The notes below the pieces were generated by a model. That model saw nothing but the letters and a program-made list of their open reading frames with translations, was not told where the DNA came from and made no database searches. Of a DNA stretch of 64,000 nt, positions 51,453 to 60,964 are shown piece after piece. A program made the translations under genes and the position numbers. The stretch's first letter is position 1. Each line of letters starts with the position of its first letter. Source of the stretch: Ramlibacter aquaticus (GTDB lineage Bacteria; Pseudomonadota; Gammaproteobacteria; Burkholderiales; Burkholderiaceae_C); the NCBI RefSeq assembly GCF_015159745.1, contig NZ_JADDOJ010000004.1, forward strand, positions 28,004 through 92,003, written 5' to 3'.

Positions 51453-52381
51453 ACGCGCGCGTCGAAACCCAACTGCTGCAGCGGCTGTCCAACCAGCAGC
51501 TCGACGCGCTCGAGGAAGAGGCGATCTTCATCCTGCGCGAAGTCGCCGCGGCCTTCGAGCGGCCCACGCTGCTGTTCTCCGGCGGCAAGGATTCGCTGGT
51601 GCTGCTGCGATGCGCCGAGAAGGCCTTCGGCCGCGGCCGCATCCCCTACCCGCTGCTGATGATAGACACCGGCCACAACTTCCACGAGGTCACGGATTTC
51701 CGCGACCACCGCGCGAAGGAGCTGGGGGCCGAGCTGATCGTGCGCAGCGTGGAGGATTCCATGAAGCGCGGCACGGTGCGCCTGGCCCACCCGGGCGAGT
51801 CGCGCAACGTGCACCAGTCGGTCACGCTGCTGGAAGCCATCGAGGAATTCCGCTTCGACGCGCTGATCGGCGGCGCCCGCCGCGACGAGGAGAAGGCCCG
51901 CGCCAAGGAGCGCATCTTCTCCCACCGCGACAGCTTCGGCCAATGGCAGCCCAAGGCCCAGCGGCCCGAGCTGTGGACCCTGTTCAACACCCGCCTCGCA
52001 CCCGGCGAGCACTTCCGCGTGTTCCCCATCTCCAACTGGACCGAACTGGACGTGTGGCAGTACATCGAGCGCGAAGCCATCGCCCTGCCCTCGCTGTACT
52101 ACGCGCACCAGCGCGAGGTGGTGGAGCGCAAGGGCCTGCTGGTGCCAGTGACCGAACTCACCCCGCCGCGCGACGGCGAGGTGGTGCAGACGCGCACCGT
52201 GCGCTTCCGCACCGTGGGTGACATCACCTGCACCTGCCCGGTCGAAAGCGACGCCAGCAGCGCCGCCGAGGTGGTGGTGGAAACGCTGGCGGCCGAGGTG
52301 AGCGAGCGCGGTGCCACGCGCATGGACGACAAGACCTCGGACGCCTCCATGGAAAAGCGCAAGAAGGACGGGTATTTCTGA
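51449..52381 (+). CDS. cysD: sulfate adenylyltransferase subunit 2
   Basis: The 310-residue subunit makes APS from ATP and sulfate. The PP-loop is LLFSGGKDSLVLLRCAEKAF near residue 41. IDTGHNFHEVTDFRD, GGARRDEEKARAKERIFS and RFRTVGDITCTCPVES match the family. It acts with CysN, whose gene starts in the stop codon. The start overlaps cysH by 4 bp. Confidence 0.97.
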   Translation: MNARVETQLLQRLSNQQLDALEEEAIFILREVAAAFERPTLLFSGGKDSLVLLRCAEKAFGRGRIPYPLLMIDTGHNFHEVTDFRDHRAKELGAELIVRSVEDSMKRGTVRLAHPGESRNVHQSVTLLEAIEEFRFDALIGGARRDEEKARAKERIFSHRDSFGQWQPKAQRPELWTLFNTRLAPGEHFRVFPISNWTELDVWQYIEREAIALPSLYYAHQREVVERKGLLVPVTELTPPRDGEVVQTRTVRFRTVGDITCTCPVESDASSAAEVVVETLAAEVSERGATRMDDKTSDASMEKRKKDGYF

Positions 52382-53637
52382 TGAGCGGCGAATCCGCACT
52401 CCGGTTCATCACCTGCGGCAGCGTCGACGACGGCAAGAGCACGTTGATCGGCCGCCTGCTGGTGGACACCAAGGCCGTGCTGCAGGACCAGCTGGCCGGC
52501 GTGCAGCGCTCGGGCCAGACCGACCTGGCGCTGCTGACCGACGGCCTGTCGGCCGAACGCGAGCAGGGCATCACCATCGACGTGGCCTACCGCTACTTCG
52601 CCACGCCGGCGCGCAAGTTCATCATCGGCGACGCGCCCGGCCACGAGCAGTACACCCGCAACATGGTGACGGCCGCGTCCAGCGCCGACGCCGCGGTGGT
52701 GCTGGTGGATGCCACCAAGCTGCAGTGGCAGGACGCCGGCCTGGCGCTGCTGCCGCAGACGCGCCGCCATTCGCTGCTGGTGAACCTGCTGCGCGTGCCC
52801 TCCGTGGTGTTCGCGGTGAACAAGCTGGACGCCGTGCAGGACCCGGCCCTGGCTTTCGCCCACATCCGTGATGCGCTGCTGGCCTTCGCCGGCGCCGCGG
52901 GCATCGCCGTCACGGCCATCGTGCCCATCTCCGCCCTGGAGGGCCACAACGTGGTCGCCCAGGAGCCGGGCTGGTGCGGCTACCAGGGCCCCTCCCTGCT
53001 GCAGCTGCTGGAGACGCTGCCCGTCACGCCGGCCGAGGCCAGCGGCGCCTTCGCCTTCCCGGTGCAGTGGGTCGAGAAGTTCTCCGGCTCCAGCGACACC
53101 ACGCAGGGCCGACGCGTGTTCTGGGGCCGCGTGGCCTCGGGCCAGGTCCGTCCCGGCGATGCGGTGAAGGTGCTGCCCAGTGGCCAGTCGGCCGTGGTGG
53201 CCCAGGTGCTGGACCACGTGCGCCAGCCGCGCGAGGTGCCGGCCGGCCACAGCGCCGGCATCGTGCTGGACCGCGAGGTTGACGTGTCCCGCGGCGACTG
53301 GATCGTGGCGCCCGCCACCCCGGAAGGCACGCGCGAGATCGCCGCCACCGTGGCCTGGATGGACGACGAGCCGCTGGTGGCCGGCCGCGCCTACTGGGCG
53401 CTGCACGGCCACCGCTGGGTCAAGGCCAAGGTGCGCCGCATTGTCCACAGCCTGGACATCCACACCCTGGCCGAGGCGGACGCCGACCGGCTGGTGCCCA
53501 ACGCCATCGGCCACGTCGAGCTGCAGCTGCAGGAGCCGCTGGCCGTGCAGCCCTACGCCACGTCGCGCGTGCTGGGCTCGCTCATCCTGGTCGACACCGC
53601 CACCCACAAGACCTCGGGCGCGGTGCTGGTTCGTTGA
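52381..53637 (+). CDS. cysN: sulfate adenylyltransferase subunit 1 (GTPase)
   Basis: The 418-residue GTPase drives APS synthesis. G-motifs are GSVDDGKST (residues 12-20), DAPGHEQYTRNM and NKLDAV. The EF-Tu-like beta-barrel domains follow. It lacks a C-terminal CysC kinase domain, which fits an APS-reducing route. It is the last gene of the cysI-DUF934-H-D-N operon and overlaps cysD by 1 bp. Confidence 0.97.
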   Translation: MSGESALRFITCGSVDDGKSTLIGRLLVDTKAVLQDQLAGVQRSGQTDLALLTDGLSAEREQGITIDVAYRYFATPARKFIIGDAPGHEQYTRNMVTAASSADAAVVLVDATKLQWQDAGLALLPQTRRHSLLVNLLRVPSVVFAVNKLDAVQDPALAFAHIRDALLAFAGAAGIAVTAIVPISALEGHNVVAQEPGWCGYQGPSLLQLLETLPVTPAEASGAFAFPVQWVEKFSGSSDTTQGRRVFWGRVASGQVRPGDAVKVLPSGQSAVVAQVLDHVRQPREVPAGHSAGIVLDREVDVSRGDWIVAPATPEGTREIAATVAWMDDEPLVAGRAYWALHGHRWVKAKVRRIVHSLDIHTLAEADADRLVPNAIGHVELQLQEPLAVQPYATSRVLGSLILVDTATHKTSGAVLVR

Positions 53638-53702
53638 GTTGACGCAATCCCTGCCCCTGTCCTGCCCCTAAAATCGGGGGTTACCCGAATCTTTGCCGCA
53701 CC

Positions 53703-54032
53703 ATGACCCACGTCGTCGCCGAAGCCTGCATCCGCTGCAAATACACCGATTGTGTGGACGTCTGCCCCGTGGACTGTTTCCGCGAAGGCCCGAACATGCT
53801 CGTCATCGACCCCGATGAGTGCATCGACTGCGCGGTGTGCATCCCGGAATGCCCGGTCAATGCCATCTACGCCGAAGAGGACGTGCCGGCCGACCAGGTC
53901 GCCTACACGGCCCTGAACGCCGAGCTGTCGCGCGCGCCGGGCTGGAAGAGCATCACCAAGCGCAAGCCCGCGCTGCCCGACGCCGACGAGTGGAAGGACA
54001 AGACGGGCAAGCTCTCCGAGCTGATCCGCTGA
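53703..54032 (+). CDS. fdxA: 7Fe ferredoxin
   Basis: The 109-residue ferredoxin carries a 3Fe-4S and a 4Fe-4S cluster. [18 protein letters not shown] and [16 protein letters not shown] are the two cluster motifs. It begins [10 protein letters not shown]. It lies 65 bp after cysN and 11 bp before a ferredoxin reductase gene, so it may feed electrons to sulfite reductase. Confidence 0.97.
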   Translation: MTHVVAEACIRCKYTDCVDVCPVDCFREGPNMLVIDPDECIDCAVCIPECPVNAIYAEEDVPADQVAYTALNAELSRAPGWKSITKRKPALPDADEWKDKTGKLSELIR

Positions 54033-54043
54033 GTTTTTCCGGG

Positions 54044-55144
54044 ATGGACGCCCCCGCCAGCGACGCCGTGCGCAGCACCGCCGCCGCCCACGACGGCCCG
54101 ATCGAGACCGACGCGGTCATCATCGGTGCGGGGCCGGTGGGCCTGTTCCAGGTGTTCGAGCTGGGGCTGCTCGAGATCAAGGCCCACGTCATCGACTCGC
54201 TGGGCTACCCCGGCGGCCAGCCGGTGGAGCTGTACCCCGACAAGCCGATCTACGACATCCCGGCCATCCCCGTGTGCACCGGCAAGGAGCTGACGGAGGC
54301 GCTGCTCAAGCAGATCGAGCCCTTCGGCGCCACCTTCCACCTGGGCCAGACGGTCACCGGCGTGCGCAGGGAAGACGACGGGCGCTTCTTCATCGAAACC
54401 AGCCGGGGCACGCGCTTCCTGTCCAAGACGGTGTTCATCGCCGGCGGCGTGGGCGCCTTCGAGCCGCGCACGCTCAAGGTCGACGGGCTGGAGCAGTTCG
54501 CCGGCACCCAGCTGCACTACCGGGTCAGGAACCCGGCCGATTTCAAGGGCCGCAACCTGGTCATCGTGGGCGGCGGCGACTCCGCCCTGGACTGGGCGCT
54601 GCATTTCGCGCAGGAAGGCCCCGACAAGGCCGAGAGCGTGATCCTGGTGCACCGGCGCGACGGCTTCCAGGCCGCGCCCGCCTCGGTGGCCCGCATGCGC
54701 GCCCTGTGCGACCAGTACGAGATGCAGTTCATCGTCGGCCAGGTGACCGGCTACGAGGAACGCGCGGGTCGGCTCACCGGCGTCAAGGTGACGGGCAGCG
54801 ACGCCGTCACGCGGGTGGTGCCGCTGGACATGCTGCTGGTCTTCTTCGGCCTGTCGCCCAAGCTGGGGCCCATCGCCGAGTGGGGCCTCGCCATCGAGCG
54901 CAAGCAGCTGGTGGTGGACACCGAGAAGTTCTCGACCAGCGTGCCCGGCATCTTCGCGGTGGGCGACATCAACACCTACCCGGGCAAGAAGAAGCTGATC
55001 CTCTCGGGCTTCCACGAGTGCGCGCTGGCCGCCTTCGGCGCCGCGCCCTTCGTCTTTCCCGACAAGAAGGTGATGCTGCAGTACACCACCACCTCGCCCA
55101 AGCTGCACAAGGTGCTGGGCGTGGAAAGCCCGGTCTTCGACTAG
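54044..55144 (+). CDS. ferredoxin-NADP reductase (thioredoxin-reductase-like)
   Basis: The 366-residue flavoprotein lacks the CxxC of thioredoxin reductase. FAD motif [23 protein letters not shown] motif [18 protein letters not shown] and the C-terminal FAD segment [22 protein letters not shown] are clear. This FNR2 type reduces ferredoxin or flavodoxin. It is 11 bp downstream of fdxA, so the two are a redox pair. The ATG at 54044 is used because upstream sequence overlaps fdxA. Confidence 0.95.
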   Translation: MDAPASDAVRSTAAAHDGPIETDAVIIGAGPVGLFQVFELGLLEIKAHVIDSLGYPGGQPVELYPDKPIYDIPAIPVCTGKELTEALLKQIEPFGATFHLGQTVTGVRREDDGRFFIETSRGTRFLSKTVFIAGGVGAFEPRTLKVDGLEQFAGTQLHYRVRNPADFKGRNLVIVGGGDSALDWALHFAQEGPDKAESVILVHRRDGFQAAPASVARMRALCDQYEMQFIVGQVTGYEERAGRLTGVKVTGSDAVTRVVPLDMLLVFFGLSPKLGPIAEWGLAIERKQLVVDTEKFSTSVPGIFAVGDINTYPGKKKLILSGFHECALAAFGAAPFVFPDKKVMLQYTTTSPKLHKVLGVESPVFD

Positions 55145-55184
55145 GCCGCCGCAGGCCATTTCCCTAAGCCGGGCGCACCAGGGC

Positions 55185-55198
55185 CCTAAGCCCTTAGG
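55185..55198. promoter_or_regulatory. CCTAAG-N2-CTTAGG palindrome
   Basis: Perfect inverted repeat with a further CCCTAAGCC at 55172-55180. It lies 69 bp before the secreted-protein gene at 55268. A regulator site is possible, but none is known. Confidence 0.3.
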
Positions 55199-55267
55199 CC
55201 AACGGCTACTTCCCGCGCCGCCGGGCCTGGCGGATCATCCTGCCATCGCCCTCCGATGGAGGACCCC

Positions 55268-56008
55268 ATGCCAGGCCGCCAAACACTCCTCACCGCCCTC
55301 CTGCTCGCTGCCGCCGGCCTTGCCGCGGCCGCCGACCTGCGCCCCATGCCGGCGCTGAGCGGCCACGAGTGCATGGGCGGCTACTGCCTGGGCGACGAGC
55401 TGGCCAAGTACCCGCCGGGGGCGCTCACCCACCCCCTCAAGCGCACGCGCAGCCAGTTCCTGGACCGGGGCAGCTTCGAGCGCGGCCTGCGGCCCATGTT
55501 CGGGCCCATCCACGACGACGCGTTCAAGCTGATCCTGGACGAGCGGGTGATCACCGAATACGACCGCTACGACACGCCGCTCACCCCCGCCATCCACGCC
55601 GCGCTGCTCAAGGGGCCCCTGCGGGCCTGCCGTGCCGCGGGCCTCGTGGCCCAGCCGGCCAGCCCGCCGCCGGGCACCGGCAGCTGGGCGCTGTACTTCC
55701 GCGCGGTACCGGGGCGCATGGTGGGCGAACGCCAGGCCTGGCTGCTGACCTCGATCGCGGTCAACGTGCCGGGCGTGTTCACGGACGGCCAGCTGCAGGC
55801 GCTGCGCCAGGACCTCACGCACCGCATCGACCCCAAGGTGGTGAAGCTGTCCGTGCAGCGCGAGGGCGGCGACGGCCTCAGCGCCTTCATGACCTGGTTC
55901 CCCTTCAAGGCGGGCGATGGCCCGTCCAGCGACGTGCGCGACCTGCCCACCGGCGAGCAGGAGCGCATCTTCGGCTGCCGCGAGCCCACCCCCACGCCCA
56001 AGCTCTGA
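55268..56008 (+). CDS. exported hypothetical protein (246 aa)
   Basis: The product has a signal peptide (MPGRQTLLTALLLAAAGLAAA, cut before ADLRPM) and no family that I recognise. CMGGYCLGDELAKYPPGALTHP has a CxxxxC pair that could form a disulfide. A globular domain follows. GGAGGACCCC lies before the ATG at 55268, so this start is chosen over the ATG at 55256. It is not obviously linked to its neighbours. Confidence 0.75.
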   Translation: MPGRQTLLTALLLAAAGLAAAADLRPMPALSGHECMGGYCLGDELAKYPPGALTHPLKRTRSQFLDRGSFERGLRPMFGPIHDDAFKLILDERVITEYDRYDTPLTPAIHAALLKGPLRACRAAGLVAQPASPPPGTGSWALYFRAVPGRMVGERQAWLLTSIAVNVPGVFTDGQLQALRQDLTHRIDPKVVKLSVQREGGDGLSAFMTWFPFKAGDGPSSDVRDLPTGEQERIFGCREPTPTPKL

Positions 56009-56062
56009 GGCGCTTGACCTGACGCAAGCGTGCGGCGGCGCGGCTTGCGGCAAGATAGGCGC

Positions 56063-57421
56063 ATGCAGCTCCAATTCCTGGGTGCCACCGACACCGTCAC
56101 CGGATCCAAGTACCTGCTTCGCCACGGCGACCGCCACCTGCTGGTGGACTGCGGCCTGTTCCAGGGCTACAAGACCCTGCGACTGCGCAACTGGGCGGAC
56201 CTGCCCGTGCCGCCCACCTCGATCGACGCGGTGGTCCTGACGCACGCGCACATCGACCACAGCGGCTACCTGCCCCTGCTGGTGCGCGAGGGCTTCACCG
56301 GGCCGGTGTACTGCACGCCCGCCACGCACGACCTGTGCCGCATCATGCTGCCGGATTCGGGCTACCTGCAGGAGGAGGAGGCGGAGTACCTGAACCGCCA
56401 CCACGCCAGCAAGCACGAGCCGGCGCTGCCGCTGTACACGCGCGACGATGCGCTGCGCTCGCTGCACCACTTCCGGCCCGTGGCCCCCGGCGCGGCCTTC
56501 GAGCCGCTGCCCGGGCTGAAGGCCACGCTCACCCACTCCGGCCACATGGTGGGCTCGGCCTTCGCTCGCTTCGACGACGGCCAGCGCTCCATCCTGTTCT
56601 CGGGCGACCTCGGGCGCCCGCAGGACTTGGTGCTGCGCCCCCCGGAGCCGGTGCCGGCGGCCGACTACCTGGTGGTGGAGTCCACCTACGGCGACCGCGT
56701 GCACCCCGATGCCGACCCGCTGCCCGGGCTGGCGGCGGTCATCAAGCGCACCGCCGCACGCGGTGGCGTGCTGGTGATCCCGGCCTTCGCGGTCGGCCGC
56801 GCCCAGGCGCTGATCCACGCCATCCACCTGCTCAAGCAGCGCCAGCTGATCCCGGACCTGCCGGTGTTCCTCAACAGCCCCATGGCCGCGGCCGCGACCC
56901 AGGTCTACTGGAAGTACCCGGAAGAACTGCGCCTCACGCACGAGGAGTGCGTGGTCGCCTGCCGTGACGTGCGCATCGTCGAGACGGGGGCCGAATCCGA
57001 GGCCCTGAACAGCCTGCGCATGCCGGCCATCATCATCGCCGCCAGCGGCATGGCCACCGGCGGCCGCGTGGTCCACCACATCAAGGCCTTCGCGCCGCAC
57101 GAGCGCAACACCCTGCTCTTCGTCGGCTACCAGGCCGGCGGCACCCGCGGCGCGGCCATCGTGGACGGCGCGCCGCGCGTGCGCATCCACGGCGAGGAGA
57201 TCCCGATCCGCGCGGAGGTCGCTCGCCTGGACGACATGTCGGCCCACGCCGATGCGAACGAGCTCATGGCCTGGATGAAGCAGCTCGGCAAGGCCCCGCG
57301 CGCGGCCTTCGTCACCCACGGCGAGCCGGCCGCGGCCGATGCCCTGCGCCAGCGCATCGAGCGCGAGCTGCGCTGGACGTGCAAGCTGCCCTACTACCTG
57401 GAGCGCGTGGCGCTGGACTGA
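56063..57421 (+). CDS. MBL-fold/beta-CASP nuclease
   Basis: The 452-residue hydrolase has metal motifs VLTHAHIDHSGYLPLL (HxHxDH), THSGHMVGSAF and SGDLGRPQDL. The beta-CASP insert and the C-terminal RMMR domain, with MSAHADANELMAWM, match CPSF/YSH1-type RNA-processing nucleases. It probably cleaves RNA in the cytosol. It stands alone. GATAGGC before the ATG is a weak ribosome-binding site. Confidence 0.93.
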   Translation: MQLQFLGATDTVTGSKYLLRHGDRHLLVDCGLFQGYKTLRLRNWADLPVPPTSIDAVVLTHAHIDHSGYLPLLVREGFTGPVYCTPATHDLCRIMLPDSGYLQEEEAEYLNRHHASKHEPALPLYTRDDALRSLHHFRPVAPGAAFEPLPGLKATLTHSGHMVGSAFARFDDGQRSILFSGDLGRPQDLVLRPPEPVPAADYLVVESTYGDRVHPDADPLPGLAAVIKRTAARGGVLVIPAFAVGRAQALIHAIHLLKQRQLIPDLPVFLNSPMAAAATQVYWKYPEELRLTHEECVVACRDVRIVETGAESEALNSLRMPAIIIAASGMATGGRVVHHIKAFAPHERNTLLFVGYQAGGTRGAAIVDGAPRVRIHGEEIPIRAEVARLDDMSAHADANELMAWMKQLGKAPRAAFVTHGEPAAADALRQRIERELRWTCKLPYYLERVALD

Positions 57422-57439
57422 GGCGGGGAGAGGTGCGGC

Positions 57440-58120
57440 TCAGGCGAAGCCGCACCAGGCGGCCAGCTTGTGCGCCACGTCCATCCACAGGGACCACCCG
57501 GCGGCGGCCACCAGCAGCCCGCCCGCGGCCCGCGTGCCCCAGTCGCGGCGCAGGCGGTCGCCGGCCTGCTGCAGGCGCAGCAGCAGCGCCGGGGCCAGGG
57601 CCAGCGACACCGCGCTGCCCAGCGCGAACAAGGCCATGGCCAGGGCGCCGCCCTGCGCCGAGCCGCTCAGCGAGGCTACGAGGAGCGCGGAATACAGCAG
57701 GCCGCAAGGCATGAAGGCCCAGAGCGCACCTGCGGCCAGCACGCCGCCCCGGCGCGCGGCCAGCGGCCGCACGCGCGACCAGACGCTGCGCCCGGCGGCG
57801 CTCACCCAGACCGGCTGGCGCGCCAGCAGCAGCAACGCCAGGCCCCAGCCGAGCACGGCGACATGGAACAGGGTCCAGACGGGTTGCAGCGCGGCGGTGT
57901 TCTGCGCCAGCCAGGCGAAGCTGCCCACGGCCTGCGCCGCAACGGCGCCCAGCGTGGCGTAGCCGAGCAGGCGGCCGAGCTGGAACTGCAGCATGGCCGG
58001 CGCCGGACGCCGGCCCGGCAGCCGCACGATGCCGCCGCAGGCGGCGCCACACATGGCTGCGCAATGGGGGCCACCGGCCAGTCCCATGAGCAGCGCGGCC
58101 CCGGCCAGCGTGGTGGACAT
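57440..58120 (-). CDS. TauE/SafE-type (CcoH/DsbD-like) membrane protein
   Basis: The 226-residue product begins MSTTLAGAALLMGLAGGPHCAAMCGAACGG. The HC-x3-C motif typical of this short TauE/SafE branch is present, plus about six helices and a second conserved CG in FMPCGLLYSALLVA. Copper or thiol handling for cbb3-type oxidase assembly is suggested by the neighbours hemN and fnr, the usual arrangement. It starts 1 bp after the hemN stop. Confidence 0.85.
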   Translation of the reverse strand: MSTTLAGAALLMGLAGGPHCAAMCGAACGGIVRLPGRRPAPAMLQFQLGRLLGYATLGAVAAQAVGSFAWLAQNTAALQPVWTLFHVAVLGWGLALLLLARQPVWVSAAGRSVWSRVRPLAARRGGVLAAGALWAFMPCGLLYSALLVASLSGSAQGGALAMALFALGSAVSLALAPALLLRLQQAGDRLRRDWGTRAAGGLLVAAAGWSLWMDVAHKLAAWCGFA

Positions 58121-58121
58121 C

Positions 58122-59504
58122 TCAGATGATGCGCGAGAAGCGCGCGCGGTTGCGGTCGGCCTGCAGGTAGCGGTCGAACACCATGGCCACGGCGCGCACC
58201 ACGTACCAGCCCGCCGGGGTGACCTGCACGCCCGCGTCGTCCACGCGCACCAGGCCCATGCGCTCGTACTCGGCGAGCTGGTCCAGCTCGGCCTCGAAGT
58301 ACTGGCGGAAGTCGAGCAGCCAGGCCACCTCGATGGATTCGAACACCACCTGGCCCTGGCACATCAGCGCCATGATGACGGCGCGCCGCGCCAGGTCGTC
58401 GCGCGTGAGCGCCAGGCCGCGCACGATGGGCAGCCGGCCCTGCGCCAGCGTGTCGCTGTATTCCTCCAGCGTCTTGGCGTTCTGGCTGTAGGTGGCGCCG
58501 ATCTTGCCGATGGCGGAGACGCCCAGGCCGATCAGGTCGCAATCGGGCTGCGTGCTGTAGCCCTGGAAGTTGCGGTGCAGCCGGCCCTGCCGCTTGGCGA
58601 CGGCCAGCGCGTCGTTGGGCAGCGCGAAGTGGTCCATGCCGATGTAGTCGTAGCCGGCCTCCTGGAAGGCGTCCAGCGCCTGGCCCAGCATGCCCAGCTT
58701 GTCGCCGCCCGACGGCAGGTCGGCGGCAAGGATGCGGCGCTGCGGCTTGAAACGGTCCGGCAGGTGGGCATAGGCATACAGCGCGATGCGGTCCGGCCGC
58801 AGCTCGGCCACCTGGGCCAGCGTGCGCGTGAAGGATTCGGGCGTCTGCTTGGGCAGCCCGTAGATCAGGTCCACGTTGACGGACTCGAAGCCGATGCGGC
58901 GCGCCGCCGCCATCAGCTCGAACACCTGCGCGGCCGGCTGCACGCGGTGCACCGCCTGCTGCACCTGCGGGTCGAAGTCCTGCACGCCGAAGCTGACGCG
59001 GTTGAAGCCCAGGCTGGCGAGGTGCGCGAGCCGGTTCTCGTCCACGGTGCGTGGGTCGATCTCGATGGAGTACTCGCCGCCCGGCACCAGCTGGAAGCTG
59101 CGGCGGATCATGGCCATCAGGCAGGTCAGCTCTTCGTCGGACAGGAAGGTGGGCGAGCCGCCGCCCAGGTGCAGCTGGCTGACCGACTGGCCGATGCCCA
59201 GGTGCGCGGTGTACAGCGCGATCTCGCGCTCCAGGTCGTCCAGGTAGGCGGCGCCGCGCTCGTGCTTCTTGGTGATGATCTTGTTGCAGGCGCAGTAGTA
59301 GCACAGCGACTCGCAGAAGGGGATGTGCACGTAGAGCGAGAGCGGCAGCACCAGGGCGGCCGGCCCGGCGCGGCGCTGGGCCAGGGCATGGGCCATGTCG
59401 GCCGGCCCGAAGGCCTCGACGAAGCGGTCGGCGGTGGGGTAGGAGGTGTAGCGCGGGCCGGGGACATCGAAGCGGCGCAACAGCTCTGGCGTAACGATTT
59501 TCAT
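58122..59504 (-). CDS. hemN: oxygen-independent coproporphyrinogen III oxidase
   Basis: The 460-residue radical-SAM enzyme makes protoporphyrinogen IX under low oxygen. C64, C68 and C71 in FCESLCYYCACNK bind the 4Fe-4S cluster. HLGGGSPTFLSDEEL and ASLGFNRVSFGVQDFDP are family motifs. It is divergent from fnr, with an FNR-type palindrome centred 57 bp upstream. It is co-oriented with the TauE/SafE gene. Confidence 0.97.
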   Translation of the reverse strand: MKIVTPELLRRFDVPGPRYTSYPTADRFVEAFGPADMAHALAQRRAGPAALVLPLSLYVHIPFCESLCYYCACNKIITKKHERGAAYLDDLEREIALYTAHLGIGQSVSQLHLGGGSPTFLSDEELTCLMAMIRRSFQLVPGGEYSIEIDPRTVDENRLAHLASLGFNRVSFGVQDFDPQVQQAVHRVQPAAQVFELMAAARRIGFESVNVDLIYGLPKQTPESFTRTLAQVAELRPDRIALYAYAHLPDRFKPQRRILAADLPSGGDKLGMLGQALDAFQEAGYDYIGMDHFALPNDALAVAKRQGRLHRNFQGYSTQPDCDLIGLGVSAIGKIGATYSQNAKTLEEYSDTLAQGRLPIVRGLALTRDDLARRAVIMALMCQGQVVFESIEVAWLLDFRQYFEAELDQLAEYERMGLVRVDDAGVQVTPAGWYVVRAVAMVFDRYLQADRNRARFSRII

Positions 59505-59554
59505 GGGTTTTCGGGCGTTGCTGGCAACTGTGCTGCCAGGGCCCCTGCCCGAGT

Positions 59555-59568
59555 TTGACTTTTGTCAA
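59555..59568. promoter_or_regulatory. FNR-type box between hemN and fnr
   Basis: TTGAC-N4-GTCAA, perfect symmetric halves, close to the consensus TTGAT-N4-ATCAA. It is centred about 57 bp upstream of hemN, which suits activation from -41.5 of a transcript starting near 59520. Confidence 0.8.
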
Positions 59569-59595
59569 GCCGCCCCAGGCCGCGGCCCGGAGAAT

Positions 59596-59609
59596 TTGAC
59601 ACAAGTCAT
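59596..59609. promoter_or_regulatory. FNR-type box overlapping the fnr start
   Basis: TTGAC-N4-GTCAT with one mismatch at the last base. The right half extends into the ATG of fnr. A bound regulator here would block fnr expression. Confidence 0.55.
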
Positions 59610-60366
59610 GAACCCCAGCACCCACCCCTCCGAGAAGTCCCGCACGCCCGGCGCGGCCACGCTCAGCGTCGCCTGCTCCAACTGCAACCTGCGCGAGCTG
59701 TGCATGCCCGCTGGCCTCTCGCCGGCGGACCTGGAACGCATCGACGAGCTGGTCGCAACCCGGCGCCGCCTCAAGCGGGGCGAGGCGCTGTTCCGCTCGG
59801 GCGAAGCCTTCACCTCGCTGTACGCGATACGCACCGGCTTCTTCAAGACCTGCGTCACCGCCGAGGACGGGCGCGACCAGGTCACCGGCTTCCAGATGGC
59901 TGGGGAGATCATCGGCCTGGATGGCATCGTGGGCGACCGCCACACCTGCGACGCGGTGGCCCTGGAGGACGCCGAGGTCTGCGTGATGCCCTTCGACAAG
60001 GTGGGCGAGCTGTCGCGCGAGGTGAATGCGCTGCAGCACCATGTGCACCGCATCATGAGCCGCGAAATCGTGCGCGAGCATGGCGTCATGCTGCTGCTGG
60101 GCAGCATGCGGGCCGAGGAGCGGCTGGCGGCCTTCCTGCTGAACCTGGTGCAGCGCCTGCATGCACGCGGCTTCTCGCGGTCCGAGTTGGTCCTGCGCAT
60201 GACGCGCGAGGAGATCGGCAGCTACCTGGGGCTGAAGCTGGAGACCGTGAGCCGCACTTTCTCGCGCTTCGCCGAAGAAGGCACCATCGAGGTCCACCAC
60301 CGCCACCTGCGCATCCTGGACGCCGAGGCGCTGCACCGGCTGGTGAATCACCCCGGCTGCAACTGA
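59608..60366 (+). CDS. fnr: FNR/ANR-type oxygen-sensing regulator
   Basis: The 252-residue regulator has C23, C26 and C32 (CSNCNLREL C) and C114, the set that binds an oxygen-labile 4Fe-4S cluster. The C-terminal helix-turn-helix is TREEIGSYLGLKLETVSRTFSRF, with the E and R that contact TTGAT-type half-sites. It is divergent from hemN and flanked by three FNR-type palindromes. The ATG at 59608 matches the family start; the frame extends upstream without similarity. Confidence 0.96.
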   Translation: MNPSTHPSEKSRTPGAATLSVACSNCNLRELCMPAGLSPADLERIDELVATRRRLKRGEALFRSGEAFTSLYAIRTGFFKTCVTAEDGRDQVTGFQMAGEIIGLDGIVGDRHTCDAVALEDAEVCVMPFDKVGELSREVNALQHHVHRIMSREIVREHGVMLLLGSMRAEERLAAFLLNLVQRLHARGFSRSELVLRMTREEIGSYLGLKLETVSRTFSRFAEEGTIEVHHRHLRILDAEALHRLVNHPGCN

Positions 60367-60381
60367 GCGCGTGCCGCGGGC

Positions 60382-60930
60382 TCAGAGGTAGAAATTCGGT
60401 AGCGGCAGGTGCCGCAGGTGCAGGGCCAGGCCCAGCGCCTCCATGTGGTCGGGGTTGCGCGAGAGGATCTCCCGCGCCAGCGGCAGGAACTCGCGCTCCT
60501 CGAAGCGGGCATGCGCGTCGTAGACCGAGGCCAGCAGGTCCACGGCCTCCCGGCGCAGGTGCGCCGGCCGGCCCTGGGCCAGGTGCTGCACCTGCGGCCG
60601 CAGGCGCCGCCACAGGTCCTCGATGTCGCGGTGCTCCTCGACCAGTTGCGCCACGATGCCGCGAACGCGCTCCTGCTCCACGCCGTGGCGGGCACTGCGC
60701 ACCACGGCGGGAAAGAGCTCCCCTTCCTCGTCGGCATGGTGGCCGCTGACGGCCTCGTCCAGCAGGCGCAGGGTCTGCTCGGCCAGGGTGCGCGCGCTCT
60801 GCGCGGCCTGCGCCAGCGCCGGCAGGTCCAGGAAGCGGCGCATGCCCGCGAGCAGGCCAGCATGCGCCGCGGAGAAGTCCTGCAGCGGCATGGCGCCGTC
60901 CGTGCCCGGGGAGGTGGCGGTGGGGTCCAT
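60382..60930 (-). CDS. hemerythrin HHE domain protein
   Basis: The 182-residue helical protein has the di-iron pattern: H23 (AAHAGLL), H64-H65 with E69 (SGHHADEEGELF), H100 (EEHRDIEDLW), and H140 with E144 (DAHARFEEREFL). Such proteins bind oxygen or nitric oxide, or protect iron-sulfur enzymes. A perfect FNR-type palindrome lies 35-48 bp upstream, so expression under low oxygen is likely. It is convergent with fnr. Confidence 0.93.
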   Translation of the reverse strand: MDPTATSPGTDGAMPLQDFSAAHAGLLAGMRRFLDLPALAQAAQSARTLAEQTLRLLDEAVSGHHADEEGELFPAVVRSARHGVEQERVRGIVAQLVEEHRDIEDLWRRLRPQVQHLAQGRPAHLRREAVDLLASVYDAHARFEEREFLPLAREILSRNPDHMEALGLALHLRHLPLPNFYL

Positions 60931-60964
60931 GGACGCACTCTAGGCGCGGCCACGGCCGCGCCGC

